DNA from: Hydractinia symbiolongicarpus
Lineage: Eukaryota > Cnidaria > Hydrozoa > Anthoathecata > Hydractiniidae
Direction: 5' to 3'
Assembly (NCBI RefSeq): GCF_029227915.1
Contig: NC_079886.1
Coordinates: forward strand, 2,914,001 to 2,978,000
Length of the DNA stretch: 64,000 bases
The translations under genes were made by a program, and so were the position numbers. Numbering within the stretch: position 1 is the first letter of the stretch; every line of letters starts with the position of its first letter. The notes under the pieces were generated by a model. The model made no database searches and was not told the DNA's origin. It saw only the letters and a program-made list of their open reading frames with translations. Shown here in pieces: positions 37,728 through 52,965 of this stretch.

Positions 37728-40700
37728 TAAACTCATTTCCCGAACGATTTTTTAAATTATTTTTTCACCACTAAAACGCATGAGACTTGTAGTTTTCAAA
37801 AATGTTTTCATTTTTGATGAAACGCTAAATTAAAGAAGTTTAATCGCCGGCAAACGAAAACCCGCGATTTCCCGTAAATCCCGTACTGGGCCCGTATAGT
37901 CAAAAGTATACAAAAAAAGTACCCAGGGAGTAAACTGATTTTCAGAACGATTTTTTAAATTATTTTTTTACCACTAAAACGCATGAGACTTGTAGTTTTC
38001 AAAAATGTTTTCATTTTTGATGAAACGCTAAATTAAAGAAGTTTAATCGCCGGCAAACGAAAACCCGCGATTTCCCGTAAATCCCGGACTCAGCCCGTAT
38101 AGTCAAAAGTATACAAAGAAAGTACTCTGCGAGTAAATTCATTTCCCGAACGATTTTTTAGATTATTTTTTCACCACTAAAACGCATAAGACTTGTAGTT
38201 TTCAAAATTAATTTCATTTTTGATGAGACGCTGAATAAAAGAAGTTTAATCGCCGGCAAACGAAAACCCGCCATTTCCTGTAAATCCCGGACTCAGCCCG
38301 TATAGTCAAAAGTATACAAAGAAAGTACCCTGCGAGTAAATTCATTTCCCGAACGATTTTTTAAATTATTTTTTCACCACTAAAACGCATAAGACTTGTA
38401 GTTTTCAAAATTAATTTCATTTTTGATGAGACGCTGAATAAAAGAAGTTTAATCGCCGGCAAACGAAAACCCGCGATTTCCCGTAAATCCGGTACTCGAC
38501 CCGTATAGCCAAAAGTATACAAAGAAATTGCTCAAGGAGTAAACTCATTTCCCGAACGATTTTTTAAATTATTTTTTCACCACTAAAACGCATGAGACTT
38601 GTAGTTTTCAAAAATGTTTTTATTTTTGATGAGACGCTAAATAAAAGAAGTTAAATCGCCGGCAAACGGAAACCCCGCGATTTCCCGTAAATCCCGGACT
38701 CGGCCCGTATAGTCAAAAGTATACAAAAAAAGTACCCAGGAAGTAAACTGATTTCCCGAATGATTTTTTAAATTATTTTTTCACCACTAAAACGCATGAG
38801 ACTTGTAGTTTTTAAAAATGTTTTTATTTTTGATGAGACGCTAAATAAAAGAAGTTAAATCGCCGGCAAACGGAAACCCCGCGATTTCCCGTAAATCCCG
38901 GACTCGGCCCGTATAGTCAAAAGTATACAAAAAAAGTACCCAGGAAGTAAACCGATTTCCCGAATGATTTTTTAAATTATTTTTTCACCACTAAAACGCA
39001 TGAGACTTGTAGTTTTCAAAAATGTTTTCATTTTTGATGAAACGCTAATATAAAGAACTTTAATCGCCGGCAAACGAAAACCCGCGATTTCCCGTAAATC
39101 CCGGACTCAGCCCGTATAGTCATAAGTATACAAAGAAAGTACCCTGCAAGTAAATTCATTTGCCGAACGATTTTTTAAATTATTTTTTCACCACTAAAAC
39201 GCATAAGACTTGTAGTTTTCAAAATTAATTTCATTTTTGATGAGACGCTGAATAAAAGAAGTTTAATCGCCGGCAAACGAGAACCCGCGATTTCCCGTAA
39301 ATCCCGGACTCGGCCCGTATAGTCAAAAGTATACAAAAAAAGTACCCAGGAAGTAAACTGATTTCCCGAATGATTTTTTAAATTATTTTTTCACCACTAA
39401 AACGCATGAGACTTGTAGTTTTCAAAAATGTTTTCATTTTTGATGAAACGCTAATATAAAGAACTTTAATCGCCGGCAAACGAAAACCCGCGATTTCCCG
39501 TAAATAGGACTCGGCCCGTATAGTCAAAAGTATACAAAGAAAGTACCCTGCAAGTAAATTCATTTCCCGAACGATTTTTTAAATTATTTTTTCACCACTA
39601 AAACGCATAAGACTTGTAGTTTTCAAAATTAATTTCATTTTTGATGAGACGCTGAATAAAAGAAGTTTAATCGCCGGCAAACGAGAACCCGCGATTTCCC
39701 GTAAATCCCGTACTCGGCCCGTATAGTCAAAAGTATACAAAAAAAGTACCCAGGGAGTAAATTCATTTCCCGAATGATTTCTTAAATTATTTTTTCACCA
39801 CTAAAACGCATGAGACTTGTAGTTTTGAAAATTATTTTCATTTTTGATGAGACGCTGAATAAAAGAAGTTTAATCGCCGGCAAACGAGAACCCGCGATTT
39901 CCCGTAAATCCCGGACTCGGCCCGTATAGTCAAAAGTAAACAAAGAAAGTACCCTGCAAGTAAATTCATTTCCCGAACGATTTTTTAAATTATTTTTTCA
40001 CCACTAAAACGCATAAGACTTGTAGTTTTCAAAATTAATTTCATTTTTGATGAGACGCTGAATAAAAGAAGTTTAATCGCCGGCAAACGAGAACCCGCGA
40101 TTTCCCGTAAATCCCGTACTCGGCCCGTATAGTCAAAAGTATACAAAAAAAGTACCCAGGGAGTAAATTCATTTCCCGAATGATTTCTTAAATTATTTTT
40201 TCACCACTAAAACGCATGAGACTTGTAGTTTTGAAAATTATTTTCATTTTTGATGAGACGCTGAATAAAAGAAGTTTAATCGCCGGCAAACGAAAACTCG
40301 CGATTTCCCGTAAATCCCGTACTCGGCCCGTATAGTCAAAAGTATAAAAAGAAAGTGCCCAAGGAGTAAACTCATTTCCCGAACGATTTTTTAAATTATT
40401 TTTTCACCACTAAAACGCATGAGACTTGTAGTTTTCAAAAATGTTTTCATTTCTGATGAGACGCTGAATAAAAGAAGTTTAATTGCCGGCAAACGAAAAC
40501 CCGCGATTTCGCGTAAATCCCGTACTCGGCCAGTATAGTCAAAAGTACCCAAAAAAAGTACCCAGGGAGTAAACTGATTTCCCGAATGATTTTTTAAATT
40601 ATTTTTTCACCACTAAAACGCATGTGACTTGTAGTTTTCAAAAATGTTTTCATTTTTGATGAGACGCTAAATAAAAGAAATTTAATCGCCGGCAAACGAA

Positions 40701-41629
40701 AACCCGCGATTTCCCGTAAATCTCGTACTCGGCCCGTATAGTCAAAAGTATAAAAAGAAAGTGCCCAAGGAGTAAACTCATTTCCCGAACGATTTTTTAA
40801 ATTATTTTTTCACCACTAAAACGCATGAGACTTGTAGTTTTCAAAAATGTTTTCATTTCTGATGAGACGCTGAATAAAAGAAGTTTAATTGCCGGCAAAC
40901 GAAAACCCGCGATTTCGCGTAAATCCCGTACTCGGCCAGTATAGTCAAAAGTACCCAAAAAAAGTACCCAGGGAGTAAACTGATTTCCCGAATGATTTTT
41001 TAAATTATTTTTTCACCACTAAAACGCATGTGACTTGTAGTTTTCAAAAATGTTTTCATTTTTGATGAGACGCTAAATAAAAGAAATTTAATCGCCGGCA
41101 AACGAAAACCCGCGATTTCCCGTAAATCTCGTACTCGGCCCGTATAGTCAAAAGTATACAAAAAAGTACCCAGGGAGTAAACTGATTTCCCGAATGATTT
41201 TTTAAATTATTTTTTCACCACTAAAACGCATGTGACTTGTAGTTTTCAAAAATGTTTTCATTTTTGATGAGACGCTAAATAAAAGAAGTTTAATCGCCGG
41301 CAAACGAAAACCCGCGATTTGCCGTAAATCTCGTACTCGGCCCGTATAGTCAAAAGTATACAAAAAAAGTACCCAGGGAGTAAATTCATTTCCCGAATGA
41401 TTTCTTAAATTATTTTTTCACCACTAAAACGCATGAGACTTGTAGTTTTGAAAATTATTTTCATTTTTGATGAGACGCTGAATAAAAGAAGTTTAATCGC
41501 CGGCAAACGAAAACCCGCGATTTCCCGTAAATCCGGTACTCGACCCGTATAGTCAAAAATATACAAAGAAAGTACCCAGGGAGTAAACTCATTTCCCGAA
41601 CGATTTTTTAAATTATTTTTTCACCGCTA
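37728..41629 (+). repeat. Satellite with local dimers and a recurrent TAAATAGG marker
   Basis: These are ordinary monomers. A 406-bp dimer with GATTTCGCGTAAATCC and CATGTGACTTG occurs at ~40340-40745 and ~40746-41150. The CGTAAATAGGACTCGG monomer (2 bp short) is at ~39505. A dimer-like repeat of the GGAAACCCCGCGATTTCC monomer lies at ~38580-38980. I see nothing other than satellite. Confidence 0.75.
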
Positions 41630-44600
41630 AAACGCATGAGACTTGTAGTTTTCAGAAACGTTTTCATTTTTGATGAGACGCTAAATAAAAGAAGTTTAAT
41701 CGCCGGCAAACGAAAACCCGCGATTTCCCGTAAATCCCGTACCCGGCCCGTATAGTCAAAAGTATACGAAGAAAGTACTCAAGGAGTAAACTCATTTCCC
41801 GAATGATTTTTTAAATTATTTTTTCACCACTAAAACGCATAAGACTGGTAGTTTTCAAAAATGTTTTCATTTTTGATGAGACGCTAAATAAAAGAAGTTT
41901 AATCGCCGGCAAACGAAAACCCGCGATTTCCCGTAAATCCCGGACTCGGCCCGTATAGTCAAAAGTATGCAAAAAAAGTACCCATGGAGTAAATTCATTT
42001 CCCGAACGATTTTTTAAATTATTTTTTCACCACTAAAACGCATGAGACTTGTAGTTTTCAAAATTAATTTCATTTTTGATGAGACGCTGAATAAAAGAAG
42101 TTTAATCGCCGGCAAACGAAAACCCGCGATTTCCCGTAAACCCCGGACTCGGCCCGTATAGTCAAAAGTATACAAAAAAAGTACCCAGGAAGTAAACTGA
42201 TTTCCCGAATGATTTTTTAAATTATTTTTTCACCACTAAAACGCATGAGACTTGTAGTTTTCAAAAATGTTTTCATTTTTGATGAAACGCTAATATAAAG
42301 AACTTTAATCGCCGGCAAACGAAAACCCGCGATTTCCCGTAAATAGGACTCGGCCCGTATAGTCAAAAGTATACAAAGAAAGTACCCTGCAAGTAAATTC
42401 ATTTCCCGAACGATTTTTTAAATTATTTTTTCACCACTAAAACGCATAAGACTTGTAGTTTTCAAAATTAATTTCATTTTTGATGAGACACTGAATAAAA
42501 GAAGTTTAATCGCCGGCAAACGAGAACCCGCGATTTCCCGTAAATCCCGTACTCGGCCCGTATAGTCAAAAGTATACAAAAAAAGTACCCAGGGAGTAAA
42601 TTCATTTCCCGAATGATTTCTTAAATTATTTTTTCACCACTAAAACGCATGAGACTTGTAGTTTTGAAAATTATTTTCATTTTTGATGAGACGCTGAATA
42701 AAAGAAGTTTAATCGCCGGCAAACGAAAACTCGCGATTTCCCGTAAATCCCGTACTCGGCCCGTATAGTCAAAAGTATAAAAAGAAAGTGCCCAAGGAGT
42801 AAACTCATTTCCCGAACGATTTTTAAAATTATTTTTTCACCACTAAAACGCATGAGACTTGTAGTTTTCAAAAATGTTTTCATTTCTGATGAGACGCTGA
42901 ATAAAAGAAGTTTAATTGCCGGCAAACGAAAACCCGCGATTTCCCGTAAATCCCGTACTCGGCCAGTATAGTCAAAAGTACCCAAAAAAAGTACCCAGGG
43001 AGTAAACTTATTTCCCGAATGATTTTTTAAATTATTTTTTCACCACTAAAACGCATGTGACTTGTAGTTTTCAAAAATGTTTACATTTTTGATGAGACGC
43101 TAAATAAAAGAAGTTTAATCGCCGGCAAACGAAAACCCGCGATTTCCCGTAAATCTCGTACTCGGCCCGTATAGTCAAAAGTATACAAAAAAGTACCCAG
43201 GGAGTAAACTGATTTCCCGAATGATTTTTTAAATTATTTTTTCACCACTAAAACGCCTGAGACTTGTAGTTTTCAAAAATGTTTTCATTTTTGATGAGAC
43301 GCTGAATAAAAGAAGTTTAATCGCCGGCAAATGAAAACCCGCGATTTCCTGTAAATCACGGGCTTGGCCCCATATAGTCGAATGTATTCAAAGAAAGTAC
43401 CCTGTGAGTAAACTGATTTTCAGAACGATTTTTTAAATTATTTTTTCACCACTAAAACGCATGAGACTTGTAGTTTTCAAAATTGTTTTCATTTTTGATA
43501 AGACGCTGAATAAAAGAAGTTTAATCGCCGGCAAACGAAAACCCGCGATTTCCCGTAAATCCGGTACTCGACCCGTATAGTCAAAAATATACAAAGAAAG
43601 TACCCAGGGAGTAAACTCATTTCCCGAACGATTTTTTAAATTATTTTTTCACCGCTAAAACGCATGAGACTTGTAGTTTTCAGAAATGTTTTCATTTTTG
43701 ATGAGACGCTAAATAAAAGAAGTTTAATCGCCGGCAAACGAAAACCCGCGATTTCCCGTAAATCCCGTACTCGGCCCGTATAGTCAAAAGTATACGAAGA
43801 AAGTACTCAAGGAGTAAACTCATTTCCCGAATGATTTTTTAAATTATTTTTTCACCACTAAAACGCATAAGACTTGTAGTTTTCAAAAATGTTTTCATTT
43901 TTGATGAGACGCTAAATAAAAGAAGTTTAATCGCCGGCAAACGAAAACCCGCGATTTCCCGTAAATCCCGGACTCGCCCCGTATAGTCAAAAGTATGCAA
44001 AAAAAGTACCCAGGGAGTAAATTCATTTCCCGAACGATTTTTTAAATTATTTTTTCACCACTAAAACGCATGAGACTTGTAGTTTTCAAAATTAATTTCA
44101 TTTTTGATGAGCACTGAATAAAAGAAGTTTAATCGCCGGCAAACGAGAATCCGCGAATTCCCGTAAATCCCGTACTCGGCCCGTATAGTCAAACGTATAC
44201 AAAAAAAGTACCCAGGGAGTAAATTCATTTCCCGAATGATTTTTTAAATTATTTTTTCACCACTAAAACGCATGAGACTTGTAGTTTTCAAAATTATTTT
44301 CATTTTTGATGAGACGCTGAATAAAAGAAGTTTAATCGATGGCAAACGAAAACCCGCGATTTCCCGTAAATCCCGTACTCGGCCCGTATAGTCAAAAGTA
44401 TACAAAAAAGGTAACCAGGGAGAAAACTGATTTCCCGAATGATTTTTTAAATTATTTTTTCACCACTAAAACGCATAAGACTTGTAGTTTTCAAAAATGT
44501 TTTCATTTTTGATGAGACGCTAAATAAAAGAAGTTTAATCGCCGGCAAACGAAAACCCGCGATTTCCCGTAAATCCCGGACTCGGCCCGTATAGTCAAAA

Positions 44601-47300
44601 GTATGCAAAAAAAGTACCCAGGGAGTAAATTCATTTCCCGAACGATTTCTTAAATTACTTTTTCACCACTAAAAGGAATGAGATTTGTAGTTTTCAAAAA
44701 TGTTTTCATTTTTGATAAGACGCTGAATAAAAGAAGTTTAATCGCCGGCAAACGAAAACCTGCGATTTCCCGTAAATCCGGTACTAGCCCCGTATAGTCA
44801 AAAGTATACAAAGAAAGTACTCAAGGAGTAAACTCATTTCCCGAACGATTTTTTAAATTATTTTTTCACCACTAAAACGCATGAGAGTTGAAGTTTTCAA
44901 AAAGGTTTTCATTTTTGATGAGACGCTGAATAAAAGAAGTTTAATCGCCGGCAAACAAAAACCCGCGATTTCCCGTAAATCCCGTACTCGGCCCGTATAG
45001 TCAAAAGTATACAAAAAAGGTAACCAGGGAGTAAACTGATTTCCCGAATGATTTTTTAAATTATATTTTCACCACTAAAACGCATAAGACTTGTAGTTTT
45101 CAAAAATGTTTTCATTTTTGATGAGACCCTAAATATAAGAAGTTTAATCGCCGGCAAACGAAAACCCGCGATATCCCGTAAATCCTGAACTCGGCCCGTA
45201 TAGTCAAAAGTATACAAAAAAAGTACCCAGGGAGTAAATTCATTTCCCGAAAGATTTTTTAAATTATTTTTTCACCACTAAAACGAATGAGACTTGTAGT
45301 TTTCAAAAATGTTTTCATTTTTGATGAGACCCTAAATAAAAGAAGTTTAATCGCCGGCAAATGAAAACCCGCGATTTCCCGTAAATCCCGGACTCGGCCC
45401 GTATAGTCAAAAGTATACAAAAAAAGTACCCAGGGAGTAAATTCATTTCCCGAACGATTTTTTAAATTATTTTTTCACCACTAAAACGAATGAGACTTGT
45501 AGTTTTCAAAAATATTTTCATTTTTGATGAGACGCTGAATAAAAGAATTTTCATCGATGGCAAACGAAAACCCGCGATTTCCCGTAAATCCCGTACTCGG
45601 CCCGTATAGTCAAAAGTATACAAAAAAGGTAACCAGGGAGAAAAGTGATTTCCCGAATGATTTTTTAAATTATTTTTTCACCACTAAAACGCATAAGACT
45701 TGTAGTTTTCAAAAATTTTTCATTTTTGATGAGACGCTAAATAAAAGAAGTTTAATCGCCGGCAAACGAAAACCCGCGATTTCCCGTAAATCCCGGACTC
45801 GGCCCGTATAGTCAAAAGTATGCAAAAAAAGTACCCAGGGAGTAAATTCATTTCCCGAACGATTTTTTAAAATATTTTTTCACCACTAAAAGGAATGAGA
45901 TTTGTAGTTTTCAAAAATGTTTTCATTTTTGATAAGACGCTGAATAAAAGAAGTTTAATCGCCGGCAAACAAAAACCTGCGATTTCCCGTAAATCCGGTA
46001 CTAGCCCCGTATAGTCAAAAGTATACAAAGAAAGTACTCAAGGAGTAAACTCATTTCCCGAACGATTTTTTAAATTATTTTTTCACCACTAAAACGCATG
46101 AGAGTTGAAGTTTTCAAAAAGGTTTTCATTTTTGATGAGACGCTGAATAAAAGAAGTTTAATCGCCGGCAAACAAAAACCCGCGATTTCCCGTAAATCCC
46201 GTACTCGGCCCGTATAGTCAAAAGTATACAAAAAAAGGACCCAGGAAGTAAACTGATTTCCCGAATGATTTTTTAAATTATTTTTTCACCACTAAAACGC
46301 ATGAGACTTGTAGTTTTCAAAAATGTTTTCATTTTTGATGAAACGCTAATATAAAGAACTTTAATCGCCGGCAAACGAAAACCCGCGATTTCCCGTAAAT
46401 CCCAGACTCGGCCCGTATAGTCAAAAGTATACAAAGAAAGTACCCTGCAAGTATATTCATTTCCCGAACGATTTTTTAAATTATTTTTTCACCACTAAAA
46501 CGCATAAGACTTGTAGTTTTCAAAATTAATTTCATTTTTGATGAGACGCTGAATAAAAGAAGTTTAATCGCCGGCAAACGAGAACCCGCGATTTCCCGTA
46601 AATCCCGTACTCGGCCCGTATAGTCAAAAGTATACAAAAAAAGTACCCAGGGAGTAAATTCATTTCCCGAATGATTTCTTAAATTATTTTTTCACCACTA
46701 AAACGCATGAGACTTGTAGTTTTCAAAATTATTTTCATTTTTGATGAGACGCTGAATAAAAGAAGTTTAATCGCCGGCAAACGAAAACTCGCGATTTCCC
46801 GTAAATCCCGTACTCGGCCCGTATAGTCAAAAGTATACAAAGAAAGTGCCCACGGAGTAAACTCATTTCCCGAACGATTTTTTAAATTATTTTTTCACCA
46901 CTAAAACGCATGAGACTTGTAGTTTTCAAAAATGTTTTCATTTCTGATGAGACGCTGAATAAAAGAAGTTTAATTGCCGGCAAACGAAAACCCGCGATTT
47001 CCCGTAAATCCCGTACTCGGCCAGTATAGTCAAAAGTACCCAAAAAAAGTACCCAGGGAGTAAACTGATTTCCCGAATGATTTTTTAAATTATTTTTTCA
47101 CCACTAAAACGCATGTGACTTGTAGTTTTCAAAAATGTTTTCATTTTTGATGAGACGCTAAATAAAAGAAGTTTAATCGCCGGCAAACGAAAACCCGCGC
47201 TTTCCCGTAAAACCCGGACTCGGCCCGTATAGTCAAAAGTATACAAAGAAAGTACCCAGGGAGTAAATTCATTTCCCGAACGATTTTTTAAATTATTTTT
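41630..47300 (+). repeat. 28-mer higher-order repeat, copy 1 (5680 bp)
   Basis: This 5680-bp unit (28 monomers, net 4 bp short) is followed at once by a nearly identical copy. By eye I found about a dozen substitutions and one 1-bp indel across the unit, so identity is well above 99%. Internal markers include ACCCGGCCCG, CGTAAATAGGACTCGG (42347), GATGAGCACTGAAT (44110), AAAAGGTAACCAGGGAG, GAGACCCTAAAT, GAGAGTTGAAG and GCCCACGGAG. Left divergence lies between ~41600 and 41640 and the right edge between ~47280 and 47310. Confidence 0.93.
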
Positions 47301-50300
47301 TCACCACTAAAACGCATGAGACTTGTAGTTTTCAGAAATGTTTTCATTTTTGATGAGACGCTAAATAAAAGAAGTTTAATCGCCGGCAAACGAAAACCCG
47401 CGATTTCCCGTAAATCCCGTACCCGGCCCGTATAGTCAAAAGTATACGAAGAAAGTACTCAAGGAGTAAACTCATTTCCCGAATGATTTTTTAAATTATT
47501 TTTTCACCACTAAAACGCATAAGACTGGTAGTTTTCAAAAATGTTTTCATTTTTGATGAGACGCTAAATAAAAGAAGTTTAATCGCCGGCAAACGAAAAC
47601 CCGCGATTTCCCGTAAATCCCGGACTCGGCCCGTATAGTCAAAAGTATGCAAAAAAAGTACCCATGGAGTAAATTCATTTCCCGAACGATTTTTTAAATT
47701 ATTTTTTCACCACTAAAACGCATGAGACTTGTAGTTTTCAAAATTAATTTCATTTTTGATGAGACGCTGAATAAAAGAAGTTTAATCGCCGGCAAACGAG
47801 AACCCGCGATTTCCCGTAAATCCCGGACTCGGCCCGTATAGTCAAAAGTATACAAAAAAAGTACCCAGGAAGTAAACTAATTTCCCGAATGATTTTTTAA
47901 ATTATTTTTTCACCACTAAAACGCATGAGACTTGTAGTTTTCAAAAATGTTTTCATTTTTGATGAAACGCTAATATAAAGAACTTTAATCGCCGGCAAAC
48001 GAAAACCCGCGATTTCCCGTAAATAGGACTCGGCCCGTATAGTCAAAAGTATACAAAGAAAGTACCCTGCAAGTAAATTCATTTCCCGAACGATTTTTTA
48101 AATTATTTTTTCACCACTAAAACGCATAAGACTTGTAGTTTTCAAAATTAATTTCATTTTTGATGAGACACTGAATAAAAGAAGTTTAATCGCCGGCAAA
48201 CGAGAACCCGCGATTTCCCGTAAATCCCGTACTCGGCCCGTATAGTCAAAAGTATACAAAAAAAGTACCCAGGGAGTAAATTCATTTCCCGAATGATTTC
48301 TTAAATTATTTTTTCACCACTAAAACGCATGAGACTTGTAGTTTTGAAAATTATTTTCATTTTTGATGAGACGCTGAATAAAAGAAGTTTAATCGCCGGC
48401 AAACGAAAACTCGCGATTTCCCGTAAATCCCGTACTCGGCCCGTATAGTCAAAAGTATAAAAAGAAAGTGCCCAAGGAGTAAACTCATTTCCCGAACGAT
48501 TTTTAAAATTATTTTTTCACCACTAAAACGCATGAGACTTGTAGTTTTCAAAAATGTTTTCATTTCTGATGAGACGCTGAATAAAAGAAGTTTAATTGCC
48601 GGCAAACGAAAACCCGCGATTTCCCGTAAATCCCGTACTCGGCCAGTATAGTCAAAAGTACCCAAAAAAAGTACCCAGGGAGTAAACTTATTTCCCGAAT
48701 GATTTTTTAAATTATTTTTTCACCACTAAAACGCATGTGACTTGTAGTTTTCAAAAATGTTTACATTTTTGATGAGACGCTAAATAAAAGAAGTTTAATC
48801 GCCGGCAAACGAAAACCCGCGATTTCCCGTAAATCTCGTACTCGGCCCGTATAGTCAAAAGTATACAAAAAAGTACCCAGGGAGTAAACTGATTTCCCGA
48901 ATGATTTTTTAAATTATTCTTTCACCACTAAAACGCCTGAGACTTGTAGTTTTCAAAAATGTTTTCATTTTTGATGAGACGCTGAATAAAAGAAGTTTAA
49001 TCGCCGGCAAATGAAAACCCGCGATTTCCTGTAAATCACGGGCTTGGCCCCATATAGTCGAATGTATTCAAAGAAAGTACCCTGTGAGTAAACTGATTTT
49101 CAGAACGATTTTTTAAATTATTTTTTCACCACTAAAACGCATGAGACTTGTAGTTTTCAAAATTGTTTTCATTTTTGATAAGACGCTGAATAAAAGAAGT
49201 TTAATCGCCGGCAAACGAAAACCCGCGATTTCCCGTAAATCCGGTACTCGACCCGTATAGTCAAAAATATACAAAGAAAGTACCCAGGGAGTAAACTCAT
49301 TTCCCGAACGATTTTTTAAATTATTTTTTCACCGCTAAAACGCATGAGACTTGTAGTTTTCAGAAATGTTTTCATTTTTGATGAGACGCTAAATAAAAGA
49401 AGTTTAATCGCCGGCAAACGAAAACCCGCGATTTCCCGTAAATCCCGTACTCGGCCCGTATAGTCAAAAGTATACGAAGAAAGTACTCAAGGAGTAAACT
49501 CATTTCCCGAATGATTTTTTAAATTATTTTTTCACCACTAAAACGCATAAGACTTGTAGTTTTCAAAAATGTTTTCATTTTTGATGAGACGCTAAATAAA
49601 AGAAGTTTAATCGCCGGCAAACGAAAACCCGCGATTTCCCGTAAATCCCGGACTCGCCCCGTATAGTCAAAAGTATGCAGAAAAAGTACCCAGGGAGTAA
49701 ATTCATTTCCCGAACGATTTTTTAAATTATTTTTTCACCACTAAAACGCATGAGACTTGTAGTTTTCAAAATTAATTTCATTTTTGATGAGCACTGAATA
49801 AAAGAAGTTTAATCGCCGGCAAACGAGAACCCGCGAATTCCCGTAAATCCCGTACTCGGCCCGTATAGTCAAACGTATACAAAAAAAGTACCCAGGGAGT
49901 AAATTCATTTCCCGAATGATTTTTTAAATTATTTTTTCACCACTAAAACGCATGAGACTTGTAGTTTTCAAAATTATTTTCATTTTTGATGAGACGCTGA
50001 ATAAAAGAAGTTTAATCGATGGCAAACGAAAACCCGCGATTTCCCGTAAATCCCGTACTCGGCCCGTATAGTCAAAAGTATACAAAAAAGGTAACCAGGG
50101 AGAAAACTGATTTCCCGAATGATTTTTTAAATTATTTTTTCACCACTAAAACGCATAAGACTTGTAGTTTTCAAAAATGTTTTCATTTTTGATGAGACGC
50201 TAAATAAAAGAAGTTTAATCGCCGGCAAACGAAAACCCGCGATTTCCCGTAAATCCCGGACTCGGCCCGTATAGTCAAAAGTATGCAAAAAAAGTACCCA

Positions 50301-52965
50301 GGGAGTAAATTCATTTCCCGAACGATTTCTTAAATTACTTTTTCACCACTAAAAGGAATGAGATTTGTAGTTTTCAAAAATGTTTTCATTTTTGATAAGA
50401 CGCAGAATAAAAGAAGTTTAATCGCCGGCAAACGAAAACCTGCGATTTCCCGTAAATCCGGTACTAGCCCCGTATAGTCAAAAGTATACAAAGAAAGTAC
50501 TCAAGGAGTAAACTCATTTCCCGAACGATTTTTTAAATTATTTTTTCACCACTAAAACGCATGAGAGTTGAAGTTTTCAAAAAGGTTTTCATTTTTGATG
50601 AGACGCTGAATAAAAGAAGTTTAATCGCCGGCAAACAAAAACCCGCGATTTCCCGTAAATCCCGTACTCGGCCGGTATAGTCAAAAGTATACAAAAAAGG
50701 TAACCAGGGAGTAAACTGATTTCCCGAATGATTTTTTAAATTATATTTTCACCACTAAAACGCATAAGACTTGTAGTTTTCAAAAATGTTTTCATTTTTG
50801 ATGAGACCCTAAATATAAGAAGTTTAATCGCCGGCAAACGAAAACCCGCGATATCCCGTAAATCCTGAACTCGGCCCGTATAGTCAAAAGTATACAAAAA
50901 AAGTACCCAGGGAGTAAATTCATTTCCCGAAAGATTTTTTAAATTATTTTTTCACCACTAAAACGAATGAGACTTGTAGTTTTCAAAAATGTTTTCATTT
51001 TTGATGAGACCCTAAATAAAAGAAGTTTAATCGCCGGCAAATGAAAACCCGCGATTTCCCGTAAATCCCGGACTCGGCCCGTATAGTCAAAAGTATACAA
51101 AAAAAGTACCCAGGGAGTAAATTCATTTCCCGAACGATTTTTTAAATTATTTTTTCACCACTAAAACGAATGAGACTTGTAGTTTTCAAAAATATTTTCA
51201 TTTTTGATGAGACGCTGAATAAAAGAATTTTCATCGATGGCAAACGAAAACCCGCGATTTCCCGTAAATCCCGTACTCGGCCCGTATAGTCAAAAGTATA
51301 CAAAAAAGGTAACCAGGGAGAAAAGTGATTTCCCGAATGATTTTTTAAATTATTTTTTCACCACTAAAACGCATAAGACTTGTAGTTTTCAAAAATTTTT
51401 CATTTTTGATGAGACGCTAAATAAAAGAAGTTTAATCGCCGGCAAACGTAAACCCGCGATTTCCCGTAAATCCCGGACTCGGCCCGTATAGTCAAAAGTA
51501 TGCAAAAAAAGTACCCAGGGAGTAAATTCATTTCCCGAACGATTTTTTAAAATATTTTTTCACCACTAAAAGGAATGAGATTTGTAGTTTTCAAAAATGT
51601 TTTCATTTTTGATAAGACGCTGAATAAAAGAAGTTTAATCGCCGGCAAACAAAAACCTGCGATTTCCCGTAAATCCGGTACTAGCCCCGTATAGTCAAAA
51701 GTATACAAAGAAAGTACTCAAGGAGTAAACTCATTTCCCGAACGATTTTTTAAATTATTTTTTCACCACTAAAACGCATGAGAGTTGAAGTTTTCAAAAA
51801 AGGTTTTCATTTTTGATGAGACGCTGAATAAAAGAAGTTTAATCGCCGGCAAACAAAAACCCGCGATTTCCCGTAAATCCCGTACTCGGCCCGTATAGTC
51901 AAAAGTATACAAAAAAAGGACCCAGGAAGTAAACTGATTTCCCGAATGATTTTTTAAATTATTTTTTCACCACTAAAACGCATGAGACTTGTTGTTTTCA
52001 AAAATGTTTTCATTTTTGATGAAACGCTAATATAAAGAACTTTAATCGCCGGCAAACGAAAACCCGCGATTTCACGTAAATCCCAGACTCGGCCCGTATA
52101 GTCAAAAGTATACAAAGAAAGTACCCTGCAAGTATATTCATTTCCCGAACGATTTTTTAAATTATTTTTTCACCACTAAAACGCATAAGACTTGTAGTTT
52201 TCAAAATTAATTTCATTTTTGATGAGACGCTGAATAAAAGAAGTTTAATCGCCGGCAAACGAGAACCCGCGATTTCCCGTAAATCCCGTACTCGGCCCGT
52301 ATAGTCAAAAGTATACAAAAAAAGTACCCAGGGAGTAAATTCATTTCCCGAATGATTTCTTAAATTATTTTTTCACCACTAAAACGCATGAGACTTGTAG
52401 TTTTCAAAATTATTTTCATTTTTGATGAGACGCTGAATAAAAGAAGTTTAATCGCCGGCAAACGAAAACTCGCGATTTCCCGTAAATCCCGTACTCGGCC
52501 CGTATAGTCAAAAGTATACAAAGAAAGTGCCCACGGAGTAAACTCATTTCCCGAACGATTTTTTAAATTATTTTTTCACCACTAAAACGCATGAGACTTG
52601 TAGTTTTCAAAAATGTTTTCATTTCTGATGAGACGCTGAATAAAAGAAGTTTAATTGCCGGCAAACGAAAACCCGCGATTTCCCGTAAATCCCGTACTCG
52701 GCCAGTATAGTCAAAAGTACCCAAAAAAAGTACCCAGGGAGTAAACTGATTTCCCGAATGATTTTTTAAATTATTTTTTCACCACTAAAACGCATGTGAC
52801 TTGTAGTTTTCAAAAATGTTTTCATTTTTGATGAGACGCTAAATAAAAGAAGTTTAATCGCCGGCAAACGAAAACCCGCGCTTTCCCGTAAAACCCGGAC
52901 TCGGCCCGTATAGTCAAAAGTATACAAAGAAAGTACCCAGGGAGTAAATTCATTTCCCGAATGAT
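47301..52965 (+). repeat. 28-mer higher-order repeat, copy 2
   Basis: This is the partner of 41630-47300, with an offset of 5680 bp, becoming 5681 after a single A insertion near 51797 (AAAAAAGGTTTTC). Private differences include ATTCTTTCACC (~48918), GTATGCAG (~49679), ACGCAGAATAA (~50403), GGCCGGTATAG (~50673), AACGTAAACC (~51449) and CTTGTTGTTTTC (~51992). Similarity to the start of the unit ends at ~52961. Confidence 0.93.
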
